Shown piece after piece: positions 1-11,595 of a stretch of DNA of 64,000 nt. The first letter of the stretch is position 1. Each line of letters opens with the position of its first letter. This DNA is from Bryum argenteum. Lineage: Eukaryota; Streptophyta; Bryopsida; Bryales; Bryaceae. The stretch spans positions 18,616,097 through 18,680,096 of the forward strand of contig CM073324.1 of the NCBI GenBank assembly GCA_037043015.1. Direction: 5' to 3'. The notes under the pieces were generated by a model. It did not search any database. It was not told the DNA's origin and saw only the letters and a list, made by a program, of their open reading frames with translations. Position numbers and translations under genes: made by a program.

Positions 1-1277
1 CACTTACATTCACTGAACTTTTCCTTGTTCTTTTGTTCAATACTTACGCTTAACCCTTAACCGCGCTGAATGTCAAAAATCGACAATTTGGATGACTGCA
101 ACAAATTTGAAGTGTCGTAACTTCTTCATCCGGAGTTTGTTTTGGATAAAATTACTTGAGTTGCGTCTCAAATCAAGTCTTATTTTTGTGGTACTAGAAA
201 TCTAAGACCCATACAATGAAGTATGAATAAATTACGTGCATTTGAGTGAAGGCAGCTCTTGTTTTTGAGTTTTCAAACATGGGGCATGTGATGCCATTGA
301 GAGGCAATTACAGGAAATCAAAAAGGTGCTCTCATGGATTTCCTTACAGAATCAAAATCTTAAGATGAAGACTAACAACTTTCTGGTAGGAAGATTTTTG
401 ATCCAAGTATGTTTGGTATCGGATTTGCAATGATGTAAGCTTCTATCTTGAAAGGAAGTGAATAAATTAGGGAATTTTGAGGGGCTATATCTCCTTCATC
501 CATTCTTGGAATTAACCTTATTTTTTTGGAGCGGATTCCAATTAGAGTCTAGTTTTAGTTGTAGAATTTAAACATTGACAAAATCCAAGATGTATTCAAG
601 ATAAAGCATAGATTTGAGTGCAAAGGGTTGAGTTTTGGACTCTTTCTCATTTGTAAACTTTTTGGTAGTATTCACCATTGCAAGGTGATTATTCGGACAA
701 AAAAATAATTTCTCACATAATTCTCTTCAAGGGTGTTAACCCCTAAATCTCCTTGTTGCAAAACGGTTTAACCCTTAAGCGGGCCGAATGTCGAAAAACG
801 ACATTTTGGATGACACCAACTTTTGAGACCCATACAATGAAGTATGAATTAATGGCATGCATTTCAGTGACAGCAGCCTAGTTTTAGACATTTTTTCCTT
901 TGTAAAATTTAGGGCAGTTTTCACCATTGCAGGGCCATAATTTGCACAAAGAAATTTTTCTCATGGTTTTTTTTTGTTCAAGGATGCTACTGAGATGAAG
1001 GTGAACAACATTCTAATTGGTGACTTTTTCATTGCAATAAGTCTAATGGTAGCATTTTCACTTTAAAGTGAAAATGATGAAATTATGTGATCATTTTTGA
1101 GTATTAATACATTATGATCTCGCAATCTATGAAGCCTCATGACTCAAAATTTGACCCACATGATGTTCAATATGTCTACGACAAGATTGTACGGTTGAGA
1201 TTTGGATAACACACTTTTACCTCCACCTATGACAATGCTTTTGAGGATGTGTTCATTTTACTACAAATGAGTCAAAC

Positions 1278-1523
1278 CATTTAGGGGTTAAGACACAAAA
1301 TTTGACCTTCCCTTAGATTAAGCTCCAAAAATCTCAATCTAAGCATTATTTGAAGGATTCAACCGTAAGATCTCAAAGTTCACTTAACATTCTTCTAACA
1401 TACCAAATTTGAACCGTTCATTCTTCCTCATTTGTGAGATTATAATGGTCAAAGTTGACTGAGTTTTTCTCCTGCGGAAACCTTCGAAACCCGTTTCGGG
1501 TTTTAAGGAGAGTTAGGGGTTAA
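1278..1523. repeat. relative of the TTAACCCC MITE family
   Basis: Read on the minus strand, this segment matches, at roughly three bases in four by eye, the element inside the pseudouridine synthase intron at 26614-26893. Shared landmarks are CAACTTTGACCATTATAATC, AACGGTTCAAATTT and AATGCTTAGATTGAG in the same order. Both ends here carry a TTAGGGGTTAA motif, but in the same orientation, so this copy is rearranged or truncated at one end. Confidence 0.55.
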
Positions 1524-1729
1524 TGATATGAAGGTGAACATCTTTGTTGTTGCTAATTTTGATTGCAATAAGTATATTGGTAACATTTCTACTTCAAAGT
1601 GAGAATGTTGAGATTTGATGATGTTCTTGAGTACTAATATGTTTCGATCTTGCAATCCATGAGGCCTCATGACTCAAAATTTGACCCACATGATGTGCAA
1701 TATGTCAACTACAAGATTGTACAGTACCC

Positions 1730-1962
1730 GGCAAGAGAGATATGGACAACTTGCAAAATGCGAGAAACAAGGTGAACTTCAAGTAAATGCCAAAAATTAC
1801 AGTTCTCATGAAATTGCATGGGGCTCTAGGAACAACTACATATAGGTGTTGCTTCCAAGTAGCAAAGGTTAAACTAATTTAATTGAATGAGTAACAACAT
1901 TTCAAATTTTGGAGTCTTCACAGGGTTCTGGTTCTAAAATGCTTGTGTCCATCTCTCTTGCC
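1730..1962. mobile_element. MITE-like insert with terminal inverted repeats
   Basis: The segment starts with GGCAAGAGAGATATGGACA and ends with TGTCCATCTCTCTTGCC, inverted copies that differ by a small gap. It interrupts a longer direct repeat: the sister copy near 1000-1290 runs uninterrupted through the equivalent site. About 230 bp without coding potential fits a non-autonomous DNA transposon. The target duplication is not clear, so the superfamily cannot be assigned. Confidence 0.55.
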
Positions 1963-2324
1963 AGGTAATGTACAATTGAGATCGGAATAACTTACCTTTG
2001 TTTTCATTTATGACACTTTTTCTGAGACTCTGTTCTTTTTTCTACCAATAAGTCAAACCATTTAGGAGTAAAAGTCAAAAAGAATTCCTTTTCCAACATC
2101 TACTTCCTAGCACGAAACCTATTGTCGATGGGAAAATATGTAACTCTAGACTCTCATCACACTAAAGTAATGTAAGAAACAGCAAAAGCATTTTCTGCAA
2201 GAAAGATGATAACCCCAAAAGCCTGCCTTACCAAAAAAGCTGAAGAATCTACTCACTTTCGGAGTGGATACCTTTCTACACGCTATCAAAAAAGAGAATA
2301 AATTGGAATCCTCTTGAAAGTCAA

Positions 2325-3546
2325 TCAATAGCTCAGCAATTGGCGATTCTCCCAGAATAGTCCCGAGGGTTCGAGCTTTTCAGTCGGCAACAAGCACAGC
2401 CACACGGCAGTATCAGCCCCCTCCTCCACAGTGACAGCACCCATCTCCTGAAACTTGCCGTTGGCTTTCTGCTCTTGATAAGTCTCCTCGTCGAGTCTCC
2501 GCCAGTAATGTCTGTGCATGTCGGTCATTGCGAACCCCGGGCTCGCATTGTGCACGTAGATCTTGTGTGGCCTGCTGCTGGAGGACAACTCCTGCGCTAG
2601 CAAGCGAGTGTAGCAGTTGAGCAATACTTTGGAGAAGCGGTAGGCCGAGTCGGAGTAAGAGTTGGGACCCCCGTTGCCTGCTTTGCAGGTTTCTAGGAAG
2701 TCGTGTTCTAGTTTGTCAAGGAACTGGTGGTCGTACTGAGTGATGTCTGATAGTTTCTTCCTCAGTTCCGCGTCGGGCACATGCTGCGACATACCTCAAT
2801 GGCTGTTAATTACATCGAAAGATAAGCTTCTATTGATTATGTAAGCAATTGAATGACCAAAATTCAGCAACAACCAATCGCTGCACTTCATTCCATGTCA
2901 AAATAACACACAATGGCAACACCAACAACGAACACAATTGTTATCCCCTTACCACCGAGACAAGAGTGTTGTTTTACGATTCCACACATGAAACCTGCTT
3001 CCAACATCAACCCTATCTCTCACTTTCTCTCATGTTTTTGTTACTGTTATCTTGGTTGCAATTGGTTATCTAACGTCATAGTCCATAACCACGAGAGGGA
3101 GAGGGAGGGGGATTGAGAACCTGCAACTGGCCCATGAGGGAGTTGATAGTAACGATCCTGGCGCCATCGCGCATAAGCGGCACCAGCAATCGAGTAATCT
3201 CAACAGTACCGCGATAGTTGATCTTCATGCTTTCCACAGCATTCTCGTACACATTATTGTCCAGAAACACGGCGCCATTGTTCACAAGAATGTCCAGACC
3301 ACCGTAAGCCCCCCGAATCCAGTCCGCAAACTCGGTCCGCGACTCCGCACTGGCGATGTCCAGTTTGTGGAAGACCACATTCCCTTGCAGCGATCGCGCC
3401 GCTTCCTGACCTCGCCCTTCGTCACGCGCTGTCAGGATCACGGTCATTCGTTCGGCACTTGCTAGCTTCCGCACTATCTCTAGCCCTATTCCTTTGTTGG
3501 CCCCTGTCACCACCGCCACCGTCTCCTTCGAGCTCGCCATCGCCAT
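2325..3546 (-). CDS. short-chain dehydrogenase/reductase, carbonyl reductase / neomenthol dehydrogenase-like
   Basis: Two exons, 3546-3121 and 2783-2325, join in phase 0 through a GT-AG intron to give 294 residues, a normal length for classical SDRs. The NADP(H)-binding TGANKGIG motif is at residues 14-21. A serine in the catalytic position lies near 136 (TINSLMG), and the YxxxK pair is Y190/K194 (YRFSK), followed by a PGFAMTDM stretch typical of the CBR1/neomenthol dehydrogenase group. The protein is therefore expected to reduce or oxidise a small carbonyl or alcohol with NADPH; the substrate cannot be told. Unusually, the structural NNAG motif reads NNGA (residues 89-92). No transit peptide is evident, so it is probably cytosolic. 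The start is the first ATG ahead of the Rossmann strand. A tandem-repeat array begins about 110 bp upstream. Confidence 0.88.
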
Positions 3547-3654
3547 GGCTCCTGATGACGCCGAAACAGATCGTAACCTAGCAAACGGAATGAGGATTCC
3601 GAGGTCTGAGATTGTGAGTTTGCGTGATCACGAGTTCTTAACTATCTTTGTCAT

Positions 3655-4620
3655 TGGTGATGGTATCAATAGTGAATGGTGACTGCAAATCGGGTACTTT
3701 CAAACTTGACGGCTCACGAGGAAACAAAAGTGAGATTCATCGTACATGGCTTGTGTGCCGTCAAGTTCATCCATTTTATTAGAGTTTTTGAATACGAGGC
3801 CTGGCTGATCTTGGTTGTGGTGTCAAATCTTCAAATGTTACTTTGGTGTTCATCACCTTAGTTCATTTTTATGGATTCTTATGTCAAAGGTGATGGTATT
3901 AATAGTGAATCTGACTCCAAATTGGGAGTACTTTCAAACTTGATGGCTCATACAAGGAAATTGAGATTCTTTGTACATGCAACATTCATTTTATTTGGAT
4001 TTTTGAATACTAGGCTTGGCTTATCATGGTTGTGGTGTCCAATCTTCAATTGTTATTATGTTGTTCATCACTTTGGTTCACTATAATGGATTTTTGTTTG
4101 TCAAAGGCGATGGTATTGATAGTGAATGTGACTGCAAATTGAGAGAATTCCAAACTTGAAAACTCAGGAGGAAAGTGAGATTCTTTGTACATGCAACATC
4201 CATTTTATTAGAGTTATGAGTACCAAGGGTGGTTGTTCTTGGTTGTGCTGTCGAATCTTCTAGGGTATCTTCTATCCAATCTTCTATGGTAAAATCTTTT
4301 AACGTACGGTGTTCATCACTTTAGTTCATTTTAATGGATTCTTTTATCAAAGGTGATGGTATCGATAGTGAATATGAGTGTGAAGTAATTAAAATTCCAT
4401 TAGTTTGGTTCATTTTGATGGATTTTTTTGTCAAAGGTGATGGTATCGATAGTGAATATGAGTGTGAAGTAATTAATTTTCCATCAGTTTGGTTCATTTT
4501 AATGGATTTTTTTGTCAAAGGTGATGGTGTTGTGACGATAAGTTGGGTGCTATCAAATTTAACGGCACACAAGCAAAGTGAGATTCTTTTTACATGCAAC
4601 ATTTATTTTAATGGGGGATT
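3655..4620. repeat. imperfect tandem repeat array upstream of the SDR gene
   Basis: The motif GGTGATGGTATYRATAGTGAAT recurs at about 3656, 3889, 4107, 4351 and 4436, with a degraded sixth copy near 4520. The first units are about 220-245 bp apart and include a GTTCATCAC...TTTTATGGAT block. The last units are shortened to about 85 bp. The array lies directly upstream of the SDR start codon. No coding capacity is apparent. Confidence 0.8.
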
Positions 4621-5731
4621 TCAATACCAAGCCTAAGCTAATCTACATTGTGCTTTCAAATAACCAATTGTTAATATGGTGTTTATCACTTTACTTCATT
4701 TTAGTGAATTTTTTGTGAACCTTGTTTAGTGGGTACCCCTCAATTTTTTTTAGAGCTCGTGATATCATACAAGTATGAATACAAAGGGGGGGGGGGCTAC
4801 ATTAGAGAGACTTCCGAACTAGGAAGAACGTCATGTGAGGACAACAGAACCTAAAGAGGGAGGGACCAAATTTTATGGGTACTCTCAAACAAACGGCAAT
4901 TATATAAAGTTTTAAAATGGTTCATAGGGAACTCTTAGTATGATTCTCTCATGTAAATTTTCTGGTGAGCATTACAAAAGGAAGCAATATGGACCTATAA
5001 AATGAGGAACCTATGGACCTCATTATATTTCAACATTGCGAATGTAACAATCACTGAAGTAATAATAAATATGTTGTTTATATTAAGAAGAGTTAGTACT
5101 TCTTCAAGAGCGAGATTATATTCTAGATGTATGCCTATTTGGCATGACACACTAGAGCGTTCAGAGAGCTTCACCAAGAGATTTAACGGAACCAATTGCC
5201 ATTGGCAAGAAATCCTCAAAGTTTGCTTGTTGCTTTCAATCAATATGGCATGTGTGACCTTTCATAGTGATAAAGTTAATCAATCACACAAAACATTAAG
5301 TCTTGCATCTAGTTACAATCTCTACATGTACAAGAAGCAATTGCCAACCCAAGAGAATTAAGAAATTTTAAGTACATAAACACTAGAATTGACTGAGTAA
5401 ATACTCTATTCATACCAGCCTCAAAATAGACTCGAAATTCTTCTAATGTGAGTGAACGATACCCTTAACCTACCCGGACCCGCCCACCTGATACTCGGTG
5501 AAGCTTTCCTTTCCCAAAGACAGAAGGAAAAAAGGTCGATCACGGAAGCGTGATGTGACAATCTTCCAGTAAAATCATTGATCAAAATCACCCAACACGA
5601 AAAGAATCGCCAGGAAAGAGCTGTGATGCTGCTGATCGAAGGCTGATCGCCACTTTTTGATGATCCATCTACTGTAGCTTGCTTGCTTATAAGTGCATGC
5701 AAGCAAGCCTAGGGTTGTAACTGGTGACCCA
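4621..5731. other. intergenic spacer upstream of the malonyl-CoA decarboxylase gene
   Basis: There is AT-rich sequence with a G9-10 run near 4786 and no recognisable gene. Open frames near 5000-5360 on both strands have no family signature and atypical composition. The last few hundred bases should contain the promoter of the decarboxylase gene, but no clear TATA box was seen. Confidence 0.5.
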
Positions 5732-8700
5732 ATGCGAGCAATCATGAGGTTGCGTCTTGGAAGTGGCGGATTCCGTGCCAAGGAAGCAGCTGCCGGAGCT
5801 GCTGCAACTGGAGTACGTTTTCAATTCCAATTCCAATTCCATTGCATGCTTTTTGAGCTCTGTCAGTTGCAAAGTCTCCCGGTTTCTCCTATGAATTCGC
5901 ATAATCCTTTGTGGCTTTGGGGGTTCCAGCATAGTGAGCTTGGGAAGCAGCCTTTTATGGAGCAATTGGACCAAGGGCCACCGGAACCAGCCGCGAGCTC
6001 GGCACCTGCGATGTTGGATCCCAGGCATTCGGAAAGGTGAAAGTTCTATCAATTGCAAGGCTACTTCAAAGAATTAGCAGGATACTCTTTCATATTGAAT
6101 CAATTCAAGCGGGAGGATGTGGACAAAGTCATTTTCACATCCCTGATCAGGGTTTATCTAGGGTTTCGCAACAATCTGTCAGGCTTTATTTATCAAATCG
6201 AGACAAAACAAGGTTATGTTGATAAAATCCGTGCTTGTTTTTATCAATCACATGGAAGTTTTTATCCATTCACAATTCTTCAAGGGAGAGATCATCCTTG
6301 AGCCAACGAAAATTTGCATTTTTGTGAGTGGATAAAAGATTTCATTTCGTTGAAGAGCCCCTGTTCTTTCAATTTCTTCAAGCATAAAACAACTTGGAAG
6401 TTTGAAAATGTGAATACGACTATCTGCCGTCAAAGCAAGGTTGGTACTTTTTGCTTGTTGTCATTGACCACTTCATAGACTGCATGACGGAAAGATCATC
6501 TTCGAGCCAATAATAATGTTCAAACGTGAACATTTCATTTTATTGTGAAACCCCTGTTTCTTCATGTCTTCAAGCATGCAACTTGAAACTATCCTTCATT
6601 CTCTTTGAGCAAGCAACAACTCGAAACTAAATCGAAACATGAAAAAGTCCTGATTTGACGAATATGACCATCTGCCGTCTTTGTCTGCTCATTGCTTGAG
6701 ATGGGTGCTTGCTGATGTAGGCTTCTGAAGAGAGTAAGCATGCTAATGCACGAGGCTGTTCACATGCGGAACTCAAGTCTTCCGAACGCAACTCTTCGTC
6801 AGCTGCGAGAGGTATTTTCATATTCATCAACATTTGCTGCATAGTCCACTCTACAAATTTCATGTGCGTGACTTTATCTTCTACAGGATTATTTGAGATT
6901 GAACATGGAGTATCGGCAAAAAGCTCTCATTCTACTAGGGACGCAATTCGGAATAGATCGAGAGAGGGTGAAAGGTCTCATGCAGCATTACATGAGCTTG
7001 AAACCTGGTAAGACACTGTCACCTATCCATGAGCTCCGTTGTGTTTTTTCTCTGTTGCTAAATCACTGAACATCTGGACTTGATTGTAGTTGACAATGCC
7101 GAAGAAAGGAGTGACGACGGCTCAGAAGCTGCACACTACCGCACCGAGCGAGACTTGCGAGCTGCCTTGATACCCTTGTCGTCACGATTGTTTGAGCAGA
7201 TGAATGGTCAGGTTGGCGGCCTCAAATTCCTTGTGGATCTTCGTGCCGATCTAAAGACAACTCTTAAGTACGCTTGCATACAAACCATTATAGCCAACGT
7301 TTCACTTTGTTTCTGAAATAGTCCCGATGAGCAACTGTTAAAATGGCAATATCCCACAGTGTCACAAAGTGCATTTCGGTGGTATATTTGGTTATGCTCT
7401 CAAAATGGCACCTCTGACCTCTGATGCCAATATAGAGCAGCCATTGCTCATTATCCCTGTATGCCATCCTTTTTTTTTACTGAATGCTAACCCTTCAAAA
7501 AGTGGCATAATTGCCACTTTGATGGATTTGAGGTACCAGAGAACTAATTTGTGAGTTCAACCCTCGATTGAACTAGTTAAGAGAGCTGACTGAGCATTTC
7601 AATACAGGGATAACAACTTAGCATCACTTCGAGCACTGGATGGTGACTTGCAAGGCTTGTTTGCAACATGGCTCAGTCCAGCATGCCTTGAGTTGCATCG
7701 GATTACTTGGAACGATTCTGCCTGTTTACTTGAGAAGATCGTCACCTACGAGGTTTTTGCAGCTCCATAAACCTCGTTTCGCATTAAGCGATTTATTCGT
7801 ACAAGTCTAAGATGGTGAATGTTGGCTGTAGGCGGTACATCCGATCACTAACCTTTACGATTTAAAGCGGCGACTAGGAAGTGGACGGAGGTGTTTCGGC
7901 TATTTTCATCCTGCCATGCCTGGTAAACATCGCATACAAATGTTTGCATTCTCTTTGGTTTTTGTAGTGGCAACACCTTGTTGATTGTTCTCTTTTAGTG
8001 GCTATTGCTTCTTACAGGTGAACCTCTGGTCTTCATTGAAGTTGCTCTGACCAAGGGTATCGAAGGCTCCGTTCAGGTATATATCTCGAGCAAGTGGGAG
8101 TTTTTGGTTTGCTTTTGAAGCAGATCTAGTGTTGATTGGGCTTTGATGATTCGCAGAAACTTCTGTTTGGGGAGCCACCGTGTGAGGAAACAGAAGCAAC
8201 AAGTGCACTCTTTTATTCAATCACTAGTACCCAGGTATTTCTTGTACTCAAGTCTTCGTGTTTTTACTCAAAACTGACTAGCAAATTAATGTGTTTGAGT
8301 TCTAAGAATTACATGTTCTGCTCGGGCAGCCGGGACTCAAAGGAATCGAGCTTGGGAACTTCCTGATAAAGCGTGTTGTGCATCTGCTTCGGCAAGAGAT
8401 GCCGGATGTTCAGGTTTGAATTTCTTCACTCAATGGTTGCTCGGCTCTTTCCTTGCAAGTTCATCACTTAGATGGTTGCAGGCAATAATAATAAGATCCT
8501 CATATAAAAGGAAACAAGGGTTCAGTTGAATTCATCCTTGCATATGTTTACAAGTGTTGCAAGGTTGACGTTATTTAATTGTATAGTACTCAGAGTGTGA
8601 GCCTTTCTGCAGAACTTTGCAACATTGAGCCCTATTCCGGGCTTCATGAAATGGTTGCTTGCAAAATTGGCAACCCAATGCAAGCTGATTGAGGAGTCGA

Positions 8701-9767
8701 AGGACCAGACTGAGATTCACAAATTGAGGGAGGATTTACTTCGTCCAGACGAGGAAGAGAAGTTGCAGGCTTGCAGGTTTGAGCACTTTGCTCAAGTTAG
8801 AGTACTCCCATGAATTATGTGATACTATGAACCACCCAGATAGACATGATGTTGGCCCTTTGTGCAATGGACAGGAATGGCGAAACCTCAAAAAGCGCAG
8901 TGAGCTTCATGTACGAGATCCTGTCATCTGAGAAACATGAATGGGCCAGCTCCGCAAAGTTGGTGGAGGCTCTGCGTCCTCCTCTGCTCCGGTTGTGCGC
9001 TCGGTAAGCATCTCAATAGCATGTTGCAGCTCTCAATAGCATTTTGCCTGATTTGGACGTTGCTATCCATTGTGGTGCTCTTTCAGGTACATACTTCAGG
9101 AGAAGAAGCGAGGTGCAGCTTTAGACCCTGTGACTAACTTCCATGTTCGCAATGGAGCCGTAAGTCTCCTAACCTCCGACTTGTATGCAGCTATTTGTGT
9201 CTTCAGTATTGTCGTTGGATCTCTTTTCTTCAGTTAGTAGTCGAGCGTAACACTCGTTAAATTCATAGGTCTGTAGGCCCAGGCCTTTGCTTATTAGTGC
9301 TTACTTGGCTTTTATGATCAAGTTTCATCAAGGACGAGTCCTTTCTTCACCTTTTTTTATCATAGCTTTTCATTATCTGTAATTCTTTAGCAAGCTCAGA
9401 ATGCTATGGGGGCACAGCTTCAACTAACGTTTTGTTACAGAGTGTGGAACAATTGAACTGGATGGGTGATACGTCGTCCAAAGGTCTGAATGCAAGTGCA
9501 GGGCTTATGGTGAATTACCGATACAGGTACCAAAATCACTGCTCAGCTCTCGAATTGATATCCACTTTGTAGGTAGCAGTATTGTCTCCCGTACCGGCAC
9601 GTTCGTAAAAGGAAATGCTCCGTCCTGTCTTGTCTTGATGTGTGCACAGGCTTGAGGATATTGAAGCCAACAATCAGGCGTATCTGAATCGCCGCGTGAT
9701 CGCTGCCTCCCCTGCTGTTCTGGAGTTATTGAAACTGGGACCGAATTCTCAACAGGGTAAACTCTAG
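5732..9767 (+). CDS. MCD: malonyl-CoA decarboxylase
   Basis: Fifteen exons: 5732-5812, 5867-6036, 6721-6811, 6887-7007, 7090-7267, 7608-7752, 7832-7922, 8018-8076, 8157-8234, 8330-8413, 8613-8776, 8875-9003, 9087-9159, 9441-9526, 9650-9767. Phases agree throughout and give 555 residues. The enzyme converts malonyl-CoA to acetyl-CoA and CO2. The family signatures are present: YEAVHPITNLYDLKRRLG, GRRCFGY, GEPLVFIEVAL, and the two catalytic landmarks, Ser372 in LSPIPGF and His483 in NFHVRNGA. The N-terminus is rich in Arg and Ala (RAIMRLRLGSGGF), like a mitochondrial presequence. The C-terminus ends GKL, a weak variant of the peroxisomal SKL signal. The start and first two exons are less certain than the rest, because the N-terminal part is poorly conserved. 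The gene converges with the SINA-like gene, and malonyl-CoA synthetase lies 11 kb away. Confidence 0.93.
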
Positions 9768-10387
9768 CGAGGATTGTAGCGCTACAACACGCCTTGATTT
9801 ACTTTGCTGGAGCATGTTCCAGTTATCGTCTCATACTATTTGTAATTATCAGTGATTGGAAATCAAATACATACACTCTCGATTCGCTTCACTCTGGAAT
9901 TGCCATCACTGGTAACGATGCTGTTATCCATTCTTTCATTGGCTACTATTATTAGCCACACCCATTTTCTTTGACCCTGCCAGACCTTTCCAATGGCAGA
10001 TCAGTGAACACATGAGCGTGTTGATGCGTGAAACTATTGGGCTCATCGAGTTTTCGCACTCGGCATTGCAACTATACATAAGCCTTTCTAACCACAAGCC
10101 ACACTTTACCATTCATTGAATGCCCGTATACTTTGACGTCCGGATCCACTCTTAAAAATTGGACAAATACTACAAATCCTACGAAATTGCTAATTCACTA
10201 ATCGTGTACAGATCCAGCTGACATGGAAATGCAGCACACTCCTCGTAGTGCCAAACACCAAGAAATCAGAAAGATATCGAAACTCCTGTGCAGCTTTCTG
10301 CAGAAAGAAAGACACATGGTTGTTGATCATCCAAATGTGGACTACGCAGAAGTCACAGGGCTTTTCGCTTGCGTTATCGACGGGACA
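9768..10387. other. convergent intergenic region
   Basis: About 620 bp lie between the stop codons of the decarboxylase and SINA-like genes. The region should hold both 3' untranslated regions. No gene, repeat or inverted structure stood out. Confidence 0.5.
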
Positions 10388-11595
10388 CTAGGAAAGTCCG
10401 AGTCCGAGGGTGGTGGAGAACGCAATGTCAACCTCGATGGACATGTCTTCAGCAACAACAACAAAGCCATCATCTCTAAGATAATTCTCCGGATCATCAT
10501 CATCGACAGAGCACAAACCCTCTATAGTAAAAGTCGAGCTCTGATTGCGACCTTCGGGAGGTACAGTCTTGAGCTTCATCTTATACGAGAATTCCCCGGC
10601 GTACCGCTCAGACAAGACCTTCAACACACTGAAATAGCACATGTCACCGACGGAGCGGTCGTAGTTGCCATACACAGTGACGGCCTGGTTGCGGTGCAAC
10701 ACAAAGCAGAGGTGCGCGCTGAAGACAACGTGGTATCTATGTTTCGGCTTCACCAGGATCGTACTCGTTCCTGCATTCACCAGATGATCGATCCAGTGCT
10801 CCGGATGCTTCTGCCTCATGTGGTCCCTTAGAAGGTTGTAAGGGAGGTCTTTGAAGTCGCAGTTGTCCATGGGGCAGTTCACTGACCCGTACGGACAGAT
10901 CTTCTCGTGGGTGTATCGCTCTGAGCATTTCACTCTCGCTGGGCAGTCGATGTTCTTGCATTTTTCTTTGAGAGACTCGATCAGCTTCTCGAGTATCAGG
11001 CAGCGAATTACTCCCGTCGGTTGTTGGCATGATGAACATACATGCTTGGTTAACTTGCAGCATGAAGCGCACGCCACATGGCCGTTCCGGCACTGTAAGG
11101 AGAAAAATGTTTTAGCTTAACAACGTATAAGAGCGCATCGACGAGGTTTTGAATTTAGGGGTTCAAAGAGGTCTATTGACGCATGAACTCCAGCAAGAAG
11201 GGATTCTAGAATGAGGAGTTCAAAGAGACGATCAGTGCAGGAAGAGATTTTGAAATGAGGGATGTTCAATGTAAAAGCTCCAGCAGAAAAGTGATTTTAA
11301 AATGAGGGGTTTATATCGATGCAGGGGGGGGTACCTGATAGATAGGCGATTTGAGACGCTCAACGCAGATGGAGCAATCGAGCAAATCACGATCGAAAAC
11401 AGACTCATCTCGACCTGTTTCCGACACAGGCACAGTCACAGGCACAGACACAAAGGTGGAAGGTAACTCTTTGGAGAAGCTCCCCAATTCGGTACGGGGA
11501 GCAGAAGAAGATGTCGCTTTTGTTGCTACCGATGATGACCCCTCTCCACTGATTTTTCTCCGCTTCAATACTTCTCCGTGCACTCCATACTTCAT
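10388..11595 (-). CDS. SINA-like RING-type E3 ubiquitin ligase
   Basis: Exons 11595-11335 and 11092-10388 join in phase 0 to give 321 residues, a normal SINA length. The RING finger spans the intron: C74-x2-C77 before it, then C88, H92, C95, C98 and C106-x2-C109, with the CRNGH signature. A SIAH-type zinc-finger region follows (CPARVKC, CPYGSVNC, HMRQKH) and then a C-terminal beta-rich domain that in this family dimerises and binds substrates. It should transfer ubiquitin from an E2 to target proteins. The first 70 residues are Ser/Thr-rich and look disordered. The 240-bp intron carries GAGGGGTT-type sub-repeats and a G8 run beside the donor. The target is unknown. Confidence 0.9.

Larger units (their letters stand above)
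1..2324. other. repeat-rich AT-rich intergenic stretch
   Basis: I see no gene here. The stretch is built from decayed repeats. A short motif with a TAACCCTTAA core followed by GAATGTC and a CGACA block occurs near 53-96 and again near 769-815. A segment of roughly 200-280 bp at about 1000-1290 recurs at about 1525-2075, including a shared TGACTCAAAATTTGACCCAC string; the second copy is interrupted by a MITE-like insert. The region also holds TTAACCCC-ended repeat pieces. It probably represents old transposon remains downstream of the dehydrogenase gene. Confidence 0.6.

Noticed and set aside
2325-2792. start of the SDR second exon as an independent 155-residue protein
   Set aside because: The ATG at 2792 lacks the Rossmann half. 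The acceptor at 2784 joins in phase to the first exon and restores a full SDR.
5002-5361. 119-residue plus-strand frame
   Set aside because: No family signature, AT-rich codon use, and an equally long frame on the opposite strand.
10223-10831. 202-residue plus-strand open frame
   Set aside because: It lies antisense across the SINA-like exon 2, whose zinc-finger and SINA motifs are clear on the minus strand.
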